Positions 42,318-51,460 of a stretch of DNA of 64,000 nucleotides are shown here, piece after piece. This DNA comes from Clostridia bacterium (lineage in GTDB: Bacteria > Bacillota > Clostridia > Oscillospirales > Acutalibacteraceae): positions 27,314 through 91,313 of the forward strand of contig JAFYNR010000020.1 of the NCBI GenBank assembly GCA_017548045.1, given 5' to 3'. Within the stretch, counting starts at the first letter, position 1, and the number at the start of each line of letters is the position of its first letter. Position numbers and translations under genes: made by a program. Under the pieces are notes generated by a model. It did no database searches. It saw only the letters and a program-made list of their open reading frames with translations, and was not told where the DNA came from.

Positions 42318-42904
42318 TACAGAATTCCTTTCGTTGAGGGGATTTCGCCGCCCAGGGTTTTATCTTCAAAAACCGCCTTGCAGAGTGCTCTGCCGAATGC
42401 CTTGAAAATGCCTTCAATAATGTGGTGGCTGTTTTTGCCTTCAAGCTGCTTTATGTGAAGCGTGATATCGCTGTTTCTTACGAATGAAATGAAGAATTCC
42501 TCCACAAGCTCGGTATCCATTCCGCCAACCGCAGGTGTGGGAATGTGAACGTCATAGTTAAGATAAGCCCTGCCGCTGATGTCAATGCTTGCAAGAATAA
42601 GAGTTTCATCCATAGGCAGAAGAATACTGCCGTAGCGGGAAATGCCTCTTTTTTCGCCCACAGCCTCGGCAAATGCCTGTCCCAGCACAATGCCTACGTC
42701 CTCAACGGTGTGGTGATAGTCAACGTGAGTATCACCGACGCACCTGACGGTTAAATCCATTCTGCCGTGGCGTGCGAAAAGCTCAAGCATATGGTCAAGA
42801 AAGCCGCAGCCCGTGTTAATTTCGTTTTTGCCCGTACCGTCAAGGTTAAGGGTCATTTCAATATCGGTTTCGTTGGTTTTTCTTTTGATATGGGCTTCTC
42901 TCAT
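42317..42904 (-). CDS. hisB: Imidazoleglycerol-phosphate dehydratase
   Basis: 195 residues, monofunctional as in Gram-positives: no phosphatase domain is attached. The manganese-binding histidine clusters are GFLDHMLELFARHG (about 33-46), VDYHHTVEDVGI (about 60-71) and the second copy ending with KNSHHIIEGIFKAFGRAL. Overlaps hisC by four bases. Confidence 0.97.
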   Translation of the reverse strand: MREAHIKRKTNETDIEMTLNLDGTGKNEINTGCGFLDHMLELFARHGRMDLTVRCVGDTHVDYHHTVEDVGIVLGQAFAEAVGEKRGISRYGSILLPMDETLILASIDISGRAYLNYDVHIPTPAVGGMDTELVEEFFISFVRNSDITLHIKQLEGKNSHHIIEGIFKAFGRALCKAVFEDKTLGGEIPSTKGIL

Positions 42905-43956
42905 TTTGTTATCTCCTTTATTGCATCAACCAGTGTCTGCATTTCCTCATCCGTGCCCACGGTGATGCGAAGGTAATTATCGATTTTTGCCTTGTTAAAG
43001 TATCTGACGAGAATACCTCTTTTGCGAAGCTCCGATGCAAGGTCGGAAGCAGCAATTTTATCGCTTGATGCGAAAATGAAGTTTGCCTTTGAATCTGTGC
43101 AGTTAAAGCCTGCCTCACGAAGCTGTGCCATAGTCTTTTCTCTTGTGGCAACGATTTTTGCAATCTTATCGTCGTAATATTCGTTATCCGCTATTGCCGC
43201 GGCAGCCGCTTTGATAGAAAGGGTATTTACGTTGTAGGGGTTGAACGAATATTTCAGCTTGTTAAGGTCATCAATGATTTCCTTTGAGCCGATGCCGAAG
43301 CCTACGCGCAGACCTGCAAGGGAGTGGCTTTTTGAAAAGGTACGGGTAACGAGAAGGTTGCCGTATTTATTCACAAGCTCCATACAGCTTTCGCCGCAGA
43401 ATGCCATATATGCCTCGTCCATAATAACGATGTTATCGGGGTTTGAAGCAACGATTTTCTCAACGTCATCAAAGCTCAGTGCAAGACCTGTGGGAGCGTT
43501 AGGGTTTGCAATAACAATGTTTTTGCCCTTGCCAACGTAGTCGTTAACGTCGATTGAAAAATCCTCTTTAAGGGGAATCTGCTCAAGTTCAACTCCGAAG
43601 ATATCCGCATAAACGGGGTAGAAGCCGTATGAGATTTCAGGGCAGCAAAGCTTACCGCCTCTGCCGCAGAAGCCCATAATCGCAAATGCAAGCACGTCGT
43701 CCGAACCGTTGCCGCAGAATACCATATCCGCAGTAACACCGAATTCCTTTGCTACGGCATTGCGAAGCTCCTTGAGCTCGGGGTCGGAGTAAAGATTCAG
43801 CTTATCGATAACCTCACCGCTGAGCACCTCTTTAACCTTGGGTGAGGGCGGAAAGGGGGATTCGTTTGTGTTAAGCTTTATAACTTTAACGTTAACCTGC
43901 TCGCCGGGTATATAGGGAACGAGGGCATCGTAATTTTTTGAAAGGAATCTGCTCAT
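42901..43956 (-). CDS. hisC: Histidinol-phosphate aminotransferase
   Basis: 351-residue class II PLP aminotransferase. The PLP lysine is in TRTFSKSHSLAGLRVGF (about 208-224); NPNAPTG near 150-156 and IVMDEAYMAF near 176-185 bind the cofactor. It converts imidazole acetol phosphate to histidinol phosphate with glutamate. Confidence 0.96.
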   Translation of the reverse strand: MSRFLSKNYDALVPYIPGEQVNVKVIKLNTNESPFPPSPKVKEVLSGEVIDKLNLYSDPELKELRNAVAKEFGVTADMVFCGNGSDDVLAFAIMGFCGRGGKLCCPEISYGFYPVYADIFGVELEQIPLKEDFSIDVNDYVGKGKNIVIANPNAPTGLALSFDDVEKIVASNPDNIVIMDEAYMAFCGESCMELVNKYGNLLVTRTFSKSHSLAGLRVGFGIGSKEIIDDLNKLKYSFNPYNVNTLSIKAAAAAIADNEYYDDKIAKIVATREKTMAQLREAGFNCTDSKANFIFASSDKIAASDLASELRKRGILVRYFNKAKIDNYLRITVGTDEEMQTLVDAIKEITK

Positions 43957-43965
43957 GGGGTCACC

Positions 43966-45243
43966 TTATTTCTCAAATCTGATTGCCGCACTTTTGCCGT
44001 GTGCGTGAAGACCTTCACGGTTTGCAAAAAGAACGATATTGTCCTTAACCTTACCGAGAGCCTCTTTGGTGTAGTAAATATACTGTGATTTCTTAACGAA
44101 ATCGTCAACTGAAAGGGGCGAGCTGAATCTTGCGGTGCCCGAGGTGGGGAGAGTATGATTTGTGCCTGCAAGGTAATCGCCCAGTGCCTCGGGAGTGTTC
44201 TTGCCGAGGAAAATGGAGCCTGCATTCTTGATTTTATCAAGCAGCGCAAAGGGATCGTCAACGCAGACCTCAAGATGCTCGGGTGCGATTTCGTTGGCAA
44301 TTTCAACGCCCTGCTCAAGATTTTTTGCAATTATGATTTTGCCGTTTGTATCAATGGAAGCTCTTGCGATTTCATTACGGGGCAGGAGAGGAATCTGTCT
44401 TTCAAGCTCCTCGCTTACCGCATAGGCAAGCTCCTCGCTGTCGGTTACAAGCACCGCGCTTGCCAGCTTATCGTGCTCAGCCTGTGAAAGCAGGTCAGCC
44501 GCAACGTAAACGGGGTTGCAGGTGCCGTCCGCAAGAACAAGAATTTCGCTGGGGCCTGCAATCATATCGATATCAACAAGACCGTAAAGCATTCTCTTTG
44601 CGGTGGCAACAAATACGTTGCCGGGGCCTACGACCTTATCTGCCTTGGGAACGCTTTCCGTACCATATGCAAGGGCGGCAACAGCCTGTGCACCGCCTGT
44701 TTTGATAATGGTATCAACTCCCGCAACCTTTGCGGCGCAGAGAATAGCCGAGGGAATGTTGCCCTGCTTATCGGGGGGAGTAACCATAATTATCTCTTTA
44801 ACTCCTGCGATTTTTGCGGGGATGGCATTCATAAGCACGGTTGAAGGGTAGCTTGCGGTGCCGCCGGGCACGTATATACCCACTTTTTCGATGGGGGTGA
44901 TTTTCTGACCCGATACGGTGCCGTCCTCACCCTTGATTTCAAAGCCGCTTCTGAGCTGCTTTTCGTGGAAATTCCATATATTCTTCTTTGCGATTTCAAG
45001 AGTTTCAATCAGTGCCTTGTCCTCGTTTTCGTATGCGGCATCGATTTCCTCCTGAGTAACACGGAGGCTTTCGGGGCAAACGCCGTCAAATTTTGCGCTG
45101 TATTCCCTGAGTGCGGCATCGCCGTTTTCCTTAACGTTCTTTATAATGTCGGCAACGATTGCCTCAACGCCGCTTTCAAGCTTTATATCGCGGGTAAGAA
45201 TATCGCCTTTTTCGGCGGATTCTATGTTGATTATTTTAATCAT
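43966..45243 (-). CDS. hisD: Histidinol dehydrogenase
   Basis: 425 residues. Zinc/substrate blocks are visible: GGTASYPSTVLMNAIPAKIAG (about 125-145; within it YPST), AGPSEILVLAD (about 231-241), EHDKLASAVLVT and NHTLPTSGTARFSSPLSV near the C-terminus. Performs the last two oxidations to histidine. The ATG overlaps the hisG stop. Confidence 0.97.
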   Translation of the reverse strand: MIKIINIESAEKGDILTRDIKLESGVEAIVADIIKNVKENGDAALREYSAKFDGVCPESLRVTQEEIDAAYENEDKALIETLEIAKKNIWNFHEKQLRSGFEIKGEDGTVSGQKITPIEKVGIYVPGGTASYPSTVLMNAIPAKIAGVKEIIMVTPPDKQGNIPSAILCAAKVAGVDTIIKTGGAQAVAALAYGTESVPKADKVVGPGNVFVATAKRMLYGLVDIDMIAGPSEILVLADGTCNPVYVAADLLSQAEHDKLASAVLVTDSEELAYAVSEELERQIPLLPRNEIARASIDTNGKIIIAKNLEQGVEIANEIAPEHLEVCVDDPFALLDKIKNAGSIFLGKNTPEALGDYLAGTNHTLPTSGTARFSSPLSVDDFVKKSQYIYYTKEALGKVKDNIVLFANREGLHAHGKSAAIRFEK

Positions 45244-45863
45244 TTTGCAAGTTCCTCCTGAAGCTTCTGCATAAGGCGGTCAATGTCTGCACCCTTGAAT
45301 TTATATGATGATTTGTTTGCAATGAGTCTTGCGCTGATGGGCATAATCTTTTCATAAACTCTCAGGTTGTTTTCCTTGAGGGTTTTGCCCGATTCAACGA
45401 TATCAACGATAACGTCGGTAAGGCCCAGCAGGGGAGCGATTTCGATTGAGCCGTTAAGCTTTATGATTTCAATTTCACGGTTAAGAGAAATGTAATAATT
45501 CTTCGCAATGTTCACAAACTTTGTGGCAACTCTGAGAGGTCTGTCAAAATCTTCAACGTAATCGTTGGGGGCGGCAACGCACATATTGCACTTGCCCAGA
45601 CCAAGGTCAAGAAGCTCGTAAATATCAAAGTCGCCTTCTTCAAGGATATCCTTGCCAACAACGCCGATATCCGCCGCACCGTGAGCGATATATACCGCAA
45701 CGTCGGAGGGCTTTACGAGAAGGTAGCGGACACCGTTTTCTTCGTTTTCGAAAACCAGCTTACGGTTGTCGCTGTAAATCTCACTGCAGTCATAACCGAT
45801 TGAAGCGAAAAGCTCGTAAACCTTATCGCCCAGTCTGCCTTTGGGTAAAGCTATATTCAGCAT
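45240..45863 (-). CDS. hisG: ATP phosphoribosyltransferase, short form
   Basis: 207 residues: the short HisG that lacks the C-terminal regulatory domain and needs HisZ. ALPKGRLGD (about 5-13), the GAADIGVVGKDIL block (about 66-78) and the PRPP-binding DVIVDIVESGKTLKEN (about 152-167) are present. Commits carbon to histidine synthesis and is the normal site of feedback control through HisZ. Confidence 0.97.
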   Translation of the reverse strand: MLNIALPKGRLGDKVYELFASIGYDCSEIYSDNRKLVFENEENGVRYLLVKPSDVAVYIAHGAADIGVVGKDILEEGDFDIYELLDLGLGKCNMCVAAPNDYVEDFDRPLRVATKFVNIAKNYYISLNREIEIIKLNGSIEIAPLLGLTDVIVDIVESGKTLKENNLRVYEKIMPISARLIANKSSYKFKGADIDRLMQKLQEELAK

Positions 45864-46978
45864 GACGTTACCTCCTTGAGTGCGCCGTTTTCATATGCGT
45901 AAACCGTTTTCGCTCTGTATCCCTCGGGTACGGTATGCTCTGCACGCACGGAAAAGCCCTTGTCAACGAAGCCTTCAACCAGTGCAAGCAGATTTTCACT
46001 GCTGTCTGCCGAATCGAAAAGAATAAGAATGTCGCTGTCGTATTCACGCTTCTTATTGTAATAAAGATTAAGGTTATCAAGATAAACCGCAAAGCCGATT
46101 GCCTGTGTGTTTTCACGGAGCTTGCCTGCCAGCTTATCGTATCTGCCGCCCGAAAGCACGGCTGAGGGAGCCTTTTCAACGTAGCCCTGAAAAATAATTC
46201 CGTTATAGTATTCGGTGTTGTTGAGCACCGAAAGGTCAACGCGGAGTCTTTCTGCAAGAGGGCTTTTTCTCATTGAAGCGGCAATGAACGAAAGCTCGTC
46301 GCAGGCTTTTTTCATTTCCTCGTTGCAGGCAAGGTCGGCGAGAACGGGAATAACGTCGTCAAATCTGCCGTTGATGCCTGCAAGCTTTGCGAGAAGCTCC
46401 GTCTTATCAGCGGAAACTCCGTTCTTTTCACAGATTGAACGCAGGTCGTGAGTGTTTTTGCCGTTTACACAGCGGATAATTTCTTTTCTTGCATTTTCAC
46501 CGATGCCAAGCTCTGAAAGAAGTGAGGGGATGAACGACATATGAGAAACGGAAAGCACGAAATCCTTGTCAATGGTTTTAAGGCTTTTTGCCGCAAGGCT
46601 GAGCACCTCGGCAACAAGGTAATCGTCAACCTTGCCCAGAACCTCAACGCCCGTCTGCTTGATTTCCTTATAGTCCATTGTGCTGTCACTCATTCTGAAA
46701 ACGCTTTCGTTGTAGTAAAGCTTTGTGAGTGCACAGGTGAGCTTTGCGTTTTTGACGATGGAAAGGGTAATATCGGGTTTCAGTGCCATAAGTCTGCCGT
46801 CTGAATTATTGAAGGCGAGTATGCCTTTGCCCGAAAGGAAATCTCTGTTGTCGCTGTAAAAGCTGTATTCCTCAAATTTTGCCATTCTGTATTCTTTGTA
46901 GCCCCACTGCTTATAGAGCATTGAAAGCTCATAATTGAGGCTGTCTTCTTTTGACATTGTTGCAAGAAATTCTTCCAT
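45857..46978 (-). CDS. hisZ: ATP phosphoribosyltransferase regulatory subunit
   Basis: A HisRS-like protein (373 residues) without tRNA charging function that partners short HisG and carries histidine feedback. Class II-like blocks: FEEYSFYSDNRDFLSGKG in the first 60 residues, LKPDITLSIV (motif 2 region) and SGGRYDKLAGKL near 280. The ATG at 46978 has AGGAGA upstream; 14 extra in-frame codons reach back to 47020 over the -10 region and are rejected. First gene of the his operon; overlaps hisG by seven bases. Confidence 0.93.
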   Translation of the reverse strand: MEEFLATMSKEDSLNYELSMLYKQWGYKEYRMAKFEEYSFYSDNRDFLSGKGILAFNNSDGRLMALKPDITLSIVKNAKLTCALTKLYYNESVFRMSDSTMDYKEIKQTGVEVLGKVDDYLVAEVLSLAAKSLKTIDKDFVLSVSHMSFIPSLLSELGIGENARKEIIRCVNGKNTHDLRSICEKNGVSADKTELLAKLAGINGRFDDVIPVLADLACNEEMKKACDELSFIAASMRKSPLAERLRVDLSVLNNTEYYNGIIFQGYVEKAPSAVLSGGRYDKLAGKLRENTQAIGFAVYLDNLNLYYNKKREYDSDILILFDSADSSENLLALVEGFVDKGFSVRAEHTVPEGYRAKTVYAYENGALKEVTSC

Positions 46979-47010
46979 AATCTTCTCCTGATAATATGAG
47001 TATGGCAGAA

Positions 47011-47039
47011 AGTATACCACACTTTATTGTATTAGTCAA
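47011..47039 (-). promoter_or_regulatory. Promoter of the his operon
   Basis: On minus: TTGACT (47039-47034), 17 bases, TATACT (47016-47011). The leader is only about 30 bases, too short for a T-box or peptide attenuator. Confidence 0.82.
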
Positions 47040-47043
47040 TTAG

Positions 47044-47063
47044 CGATTTACCACGCTAAATCG
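47044..47063. promoter_or_regulatory. Inverted repeat just upstream of the his promoter
   Basis: CGATTTA and TAAATCG around CCACGC, starting five bases above the -35 box. May be an operator or the 3' hairpin of the DtxR gene. Confidence 0.45.
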
Positions 47064-47098
47064 AAACGTTTGCGGTTTTATTTATGTAAATTATACAA

Positions 47099-47467
47099 TC
47101 AACCCTTATTTACCGCCCTGCGAATGCAATCAAAGCTTTCGTGGCTGATAACATGCTCAATGCGGCATGCGTCGATTGCCGCCTGGTCAGCGCTGACACC
47201 CATACCCATAAGCCATTTGGTTATGGTTTCGTGGCGGTCAAAAACGTTTTTTGCAATTTCAATTCCGCTTTCCGTAAGGGTGATAAGCCCGTCGCCGTCG
47301 GTGGTGATATAGCCGTGCTCTCTGAGATTTCTCATGGCGACGCATACGCTGGGTTTGGAATAACCAAGCTCCGTTGCAATGTCAACAGAGCGCACCGCAC
47401 CTTTCTTTTGGCTGAGCATAAGTATTGTTTCAAGGTAGTTTTCAGCTGATTCGCCTATAATCATCAT
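47099..47467 (-). CDS. DtxR/MntR-family metal-dependent transcriptional regulator
   Basis: 122 residues: an N-terminal winged helix (AENYLETILMLSQKKGAVRSVDIA...KPSVCVAMRNL) and a dimerisation domain, without the C-terminal SH3 domain. The metal site ACRIEHVIS (about 100-108) has the Cys-x-x-Glu-His order of iron-sensing DtxR/IdeR instead of the MntR order, so Fe is the more likely ligand. AGAGG seven bases upstream selects the ATG at 47467. No metal transporter is next to it; its targets lie elsewhere. About 60 bases separate it from the his promoter. Confidence 0.88.
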   Translation of the reverse strand: MMIIGESAENYLETILMLSQKKGAVRSVDIATELGYSKPSVCVAMRNLREHGYITTDGDGLITLTESGIEIAKNVFDRHETITKWLMGMGVSADQAAIDACRIEHVISHESFDCIRRAVNKG

Positions 47468-47554
47468 TTTCACCTCTTGAGAAAGTTGATTTTAACCGAT
47501 TAATTATACCACAATGTTATCTTTATTTCAATATATTAAAAACATTATATATAA

Positions 47555-47584
47555 CAAAAAACTCCCGCAAATCATACGGGAGTT
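47555..47584 (-). terminator. Terminator of the hydrolase gene
   Basis: ACTCCCG/CGGGAGT with a nine-base loop; on minus the stem runs into TTTTTT. Confidence 0.85.
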
Positions 47585-47590
47585 TATGGA

Positions 47591-48550
47591 TTAAAGATAT
47601 TTGTTTATGAATTCGGTGATTTTGCTCCAATAAATTTCGGGAAAAAGGTAGCCTGCTGCGCAATGAGTTGCCCCTTCAACAATCAGCCTTTCCTTCTCAC
47701 AGCCTGCCGCCGCATAGAGGGGATAATTCATACCGAAAGGCACAACCGTGTCCTTATCGCTGTGAATAAAAAGGGTAGGTGTTTTTGATTTTCTGACCTG
47801 ATTGAGAGGCGAAGCATCCTTTATGTCAAAGCCGAGTTTAACCTTGAATGCAGGGTTGACAAGAGCAAGAATAAGCTTTGCGGGGATTTTTGTTGCGGCA
47901 CTTATCTGAACGGTGTATAAATCCCAAAGATTTGTAAAGCCGCAGTCCTCAATACAGCATTTCACGTTTTCGGGGAGGCTTTCGCCCGTTGCGTTCATCA
48001 CCGTTGCCGCGCCCATTGAAGCACCGTGAAGAATGATTTTTGCGTTAGGATTTTTCTTTATGATGAAGCTTATCCAGTCAATTATATCAAGTCTGTCCAT
48101 CCATCCCATAGTGCAGTGGGAGTGCTCGCTTTTGCCGTGACCTCGAAGATAGGGGAGAAGCACGTTGAAGCCCATTTCATAAAAATGCTTTGTATAAATG
48201 CTGTTCTGGGAGGGGTCGCCCGTAAAGCCGTGGCAGGATATTGCATATACGTCACTGCCCTCGTTTTCATAGAATATGGCGTGAAGACATTCCGAATATT
48301 TGTTGAACGTAAAAACATCCTTATAGGTATGTCTGCGAAAAAATTCAATGCCTGCCTTTGCTTCATCGGATTCATAGAAGCAGGCACTTTCTTCGCTTGG
48401 CATAAGACCGCCTTTTGCGATAAGCTCCTTGATCGCTTCTTTGCTCAGAGTTTTTTTGATGAACAGGTCACCACTTAACTGACAAATTGCACCTGTTGCG
48501 GCGAACGCCGTAATAATTCTTTCGAGAGGTGATTTTTTCTTTTTTGCCAT
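47591..48550 (-). CDS. Alpha/beta hydrolase (BAAT/dipeptidyl-peptidase-like serine hydrolase)
   Basis: 319 residues. The nucleophile elbow GASMGA is near 175-180, the acid is in FIHSDKDTVVP and the base His in VEGATHCAAGY. The oxyanion turn is CHGFTGDP near 90-97. A basic N-terminus and a hydrophobic stretch (about 10-33) may anchor it to the membrane. AAGGAGA selects the ATG at 48550. It follows the acyl-CoA ligase by 50 bases and may hydrolyse acyl esters; substrate unknown. Confidence 0.85.
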   Translation of the reverse strand: MAKKKKSPLERIITAFAATGAICQLSGDLFIKKTLSKEAIKELIAKGGLMPSEESACFYESDEAKAGIEFFRRHTYKDVFTFNKYSECLHAIFYENEGSDVYAISCHGFTGDPSQNSIYTKHFYEMGFNVLLPYLRGHGKSEHSHCTMGWMDRLDIIDWISFIIKKNPNAKIILHGASMGAATVMNATGESLPENVKCCIEDCGFTNLWDLYTVQISAATKIPAKLILALVNPAFKVKLGFDIKDASPLNQVRKSKTPTLFIHSDKDTVVPFGMNYPLYAAAGCEKERLIVEGATHCAAGYLFPEIYWSKITEFINKYL

Positions 48551-48600
48551 TCTTTTCTCCTTGTAAAAACGGAGCTGTTTTTTACACAGCTCCGAAATAA

Positions 48601-50340
48601 TCAATCCTTGTTCTGGTGTCTTTTAATCTTTGAAGTGGTGGTTTTAGCAAACTCCGTTCTTCTGATTTTATATTTGAGAATGCTCTTGAAGGGAGGGAGC
48701 TTCTTGTTGACGTCATCAATAACTTCCTTGAAGATTTCGTCAAGCTCTTCGTCGGTGAATTCATCCTCACTCTTGCCGTAACGCTCGCTGAGCTCCTCGA
48801 AGTTGGGGTAAATTCTTGCGCCTACAACAACCTCGCCCTTCTTGTTTTCATCGGCAACAACAAGGCTTTCGCCAACTCTTGTATCGGTTCCCAGATGGTA
48901 TTCAAGCTCTTCGGGGTAAATGTTTTTACCGTTGCTTGTAACGATAACGTTCTTGCATCTGCCCGAAATGTAGAAATGACCCTTTTCGTCCATATAGCCA
49001 AGGTCGCCTGTGTGGAACCAGCCGTGGTCGTCAATAACCTTTGCGGTTTCTTCGGGGTTCTTATAATAGCCCAGCATAACCATATCGCCGCGCACGCAGA
49101 TTTCGCCAACACCGTTTTCGTCGGGGTTGAGAATCTTTGCCTCACTGCCGGGGATAACCTCGCCGACGGATTCCGCAAGGTGAAGCTTATCGTGGTTGAG
49201 AATTGCAAGGGGAGCACATTCAGTAAGACCGTAGCCGAAGATAATCTGAATTCCGAATGCATCGAAATCCTTAAGAATCTGAGGGTTTATGGGGGCGGCG
49301 CCGCAGATGATAAGACGCATATTGCCGCCGAAGGTATCAATGATTTCTTTGAAGAATACTTTTTTGAGGTCGATGCCTACCTTTGCCGCCGCTTTGACAA
49401 GCACACTGCCAACCTTGAACATTGTAAGTCCGTGAGGTCTTTCCGCAATCTTCTTCATAAGGCGTCTGTGAACGGTTTCAAGAAGCAGAGGAACCGCAAC
49501 AAATACGGAGGGATTGAACTCCTTCATATTCTTGAGAACGTATCTGAATCCGTCGCAGAATGTAACCTTTACGCCGCAGTAGGGCGCAAAGAAAAGAATA
49601 ATCGTGCTCTCGTATGTGTGATGAAGCGGAAGCATTGAAATGCCGCAGTCATCGGGTGTGATTTTGATAATACCCATTGCCGCCATAACCTCGTAGCAGA
49701 AGTTTCTGTGGCAAAGCATAACGCCCTTCGACATACCCGTTGTGCCCGAAGTGAAAAGAAGTGAGCACATTTCGTTGGGGTTGATTTCTGCGTCGAGATA
49801 GCGTGTATCGCCCTGTGCAAGAAGCTCCTTGCCCTTTGCAACAAGGTCTGTGATATTGGTAACGCCTTTCTCCTTGTCTGCGTGGATAATGACAATCTGA
49901 AGGTCGGGCTTGATTTCGTCGTTTCTCTCGGAAAGCTTTTTTGCAATCTTTTTGTCGCAGAAAATAAGCTTTACGTCCGAAACGTTAAGAATCATATTGA
50001 TGTCGTCAAAAAGCAGTTCCTTGTCGATAGGAACGATAACGCCTACGCCCGTAACGGTTGCCATATATGAAAGGCACCATTCGTAGCTGTTGTCGCCTGC
50101 AACGGCAATTTTTTCGCCTGCAAGACCCATATCCGTAAGCGCAGTGCCGAGAGCTTTGATTTCTTCGTCGTATTGTTTGTAGCTGATGTCATACTGCTCG
50201 CCGTTTTTCTTTTTGACGGTGAAAGCAGGCTTGTCGGAATAAAGCTCAACGCTCTGGTTGATAAGGTCTCTCAGGTCAGTGATTTTTCTTACATTGTAGA
50301 ATCTTTTGTCATTTTTTACGCGGTTGTCACTGATTTTCAC
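48601..50340 (-). CDS. Long-chain fatty acid-CoA ligase
   Basis: 579-residue AMP-forming ligase: LLFTSGTTGMSKGVMLCHRN near 193-212, FGYGLTECAP near 357-366, WFHTGDLGYMDEKGHFYISG near 432-451 and the P-loop-like hinge GRCKNVIVTSNGKNIYPEE. The length and these blocks suit long-chain fatty acids. The start is GTG at 50340 with GGGGGG seven bases upstream. This is the third acyl-CoA synthetase in the window. With the hydrolase behind it, it could salvage fatty acids released from lipids. Confidence 0.9.
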   Translation of the reverse strand: MKISDNRVKNDKRFYNVRKITDLRDLINQSVELYSDKPAFTVKKKNGEQYDISYKQYDEEIKALGTALTDMGLAGEKIAVAGDNSYEWCLSYMATVTGVGVIVPIDKELLFDDINMILNVSDVKLIFCDKKIAKKLSERNDEIKPDLQIVIIHADKEKGVTNITDLVAKGKELLAQGDTRYLDAEINPNEMCSLLFTSGTTGMSKGVMLCHRNFCYEVMAAMGIIKITPDDCGISMLPLHHTYESTIILFFAPYCGVKVTFCDGFRYVLKNMKEFNPSVFVAVPLLLETVHRRLMKKIAERPHGLTMFKVGSVLVKAAAKVGIDLKKVFFKEIIDTFGGNMRLIICGAAPINPQILKDFDAFGIQIIFGYGLTECAPLAILNHDKLHLAESVGEVIPGSEAKILNPDENGVGEICVRGDMVMLGYYKNPEETAKVIDDHGWFHTGDLGYMDEKGHFYISGRCKNVIVTSNGKNIYPEELEYHLGTDTRVGESLVVADENKKGEVVVGARIYPNFEELSERYGKSEDEFTDEELDEIFKEVIDDVNKKLPPFKSILKYKIRRTEFAKTTTSKIKRHQNKD

Positions 50341-50405
50341 TATACTGCCCCCCTGAATGTAACATATTTATATAAATAAAGATAAATTACAACAAAACAT
50401 TCTGT

Positions 50406-50434
50406 ATTTTAGCATACGCAATATTAAAAATCAA
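50406..50434 (-). promoter_or_regulatory. Promoter of the acyl-CoA ligase-hydrolase operon
   Basis: On minus: TTGATT (50434-50429), 17 bases, TAAAAT (50411-50406), with an extended -10 TATGC just before it. Confidence 0.75.
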
Positions 50435-50560
50435 GGAATAAATTATTAAGAATTCTCTAAATATTGTGGACGGTTTGAAGAAATACTAATACATTTTGGG
50501 GATTTTGGTATAAAGTTGCACACTTCGGATTGAATGTGTATAAGGCATAGAGCTTCGCAT

Positions 50561-50586
50561 AAAAAAGCACCCCCGAGGGTGCTTTT
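50561..50586. terminator. Terminator of the isomerase gene at 50588
   Basis: GCACCC, CCGA, GGGTGC with A- and T-runs on both sides. The stretch 50435-50560 holds nothing I recognise. Confidence 0.9.
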
Positions 50587-50587
50587 C

Positions 50588-51445
50588 TTACAACATTTTT
50601 TTAAGATTTTCAAAGCCGATTTCGATACCTTTAAGGCAATCCTCAAGGCCTTCGAATTCAATGCTTACAAAGCCGTCGTAGCCCGAATTTTTTACGATTG
50701 AAAGGCACTGTCTGACGGGGATATCACCGTGGCCGATGATTGAACCTCTCAGATAATTGCCGCCTCTGGATTTGAAAAATCCCTTGCCGGGGTCAAAGCC
50801 GTTGCCGCTTTTGATGTGGAAATCCTTTGCATGAACGTGCTTAACGTAGGGTGCAAGCCTGCCTGCGGCAAGCGCACTGTTTTCGTCTGCACAGGCAAAG
50901 TTGCCTACGTCGAGAAGAACGCCGAAGTTTGCACTGCCTACTCCGTTTATAATCTTTTCAACCCTTTCGCTGTCCTGACAGAAAAAGCCGTGATTTTCAA
51001 TCATTGTGGTGATGCCCTTTGACTGAGCATATTCCGTAACTCTTTTGCATCCGTCAACAAGAACGGGGAGCACCTGCTCAAAGCCTGCGAATGCCTTGAT
51101 ATCCTCGGGTACGCTCCATGCGGCATCGTGACGAAGATTTTTTGCGCCGAGAATTTCCGCAACGTCAACCTTACGGCAGATGCGCTCAGCCTCGGCGTGA
51201 ACACCTGCATCGTTAAGAAAATTAGCGGAAATCGTGTACGCCGTAACGGGCAGAGAAAGCTTTTCGCTTTCTTCTCTTATCATTTCGGCATACTGTGCTT
51301 CCGTAACCCCCTCGGGTGCGTTCAGATCGGTAAATTCAATGCCGTCAAAGCCCATATCCTTGGCGATTTTCATTACTGAAAGCTGGGTTTCTTTGCCTGC
51401 GGAAATAAGCTGCTGAAAGCTGTAACTGCTGACTCCGATTTTCAT
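50588..51445 (-). CDS. Sugar phosphate isomerase/epimerase (AP endonuclease 2-like TIM barrel) 1
   Basis: 285 residues. The TIM barrel with metal-binding acids (FDGIEFTDLNAPEG, MIENHGFF, LLDVGNFA, HVHAKDFHIK) matches the xylose-isomerase-like family of epimerases/isomerases. Probably acts on a keto sugar or inositol derivative. It lies 15 bases after a paralogue, which shares operon and promoter. Confidence 0.86.
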   Translation of the reverse strand: MKIGVSSYSFQQLISAGKETQLSVMKIAKDMGFDGIEFTDLNAPEGVTEAQYAEMIREESEKLSLPVTAYTISANFLNDAGVHAEAERICRKVDVAEILGAKNLRHDAAWSVPEDIKAFAGFEQVLPVLVDGCKRVTEYAQSKGITTMIENHGFFCQDSERVEKIINGVGSANFGVLLDVGNFACADENSALAAGRLAPYVKHVHAKDFHIKSGNGFDPGKGFFKSRGGNYLRGSIIGHGDIPVRQCLSIVKNSGYDGFVSIEFEGLEDCLKGIEIGFENLKKML

Positions 51446-51460
51446 TCTAACACCGCCTGA

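Noticed and set aside
46979-47010. T-box or attenuator in front of the his operon
   Set aside because: The leader from the predicted start to hisZ is only about 30 bases and has no histidine codon run or T-box core.
46979-47020. Longer hisZ N-terminus (14 additional codons)
   Set aside because: The extension covers the -10 region of the his promoter; the ATG at 46978 has a proper AGGAGA site.
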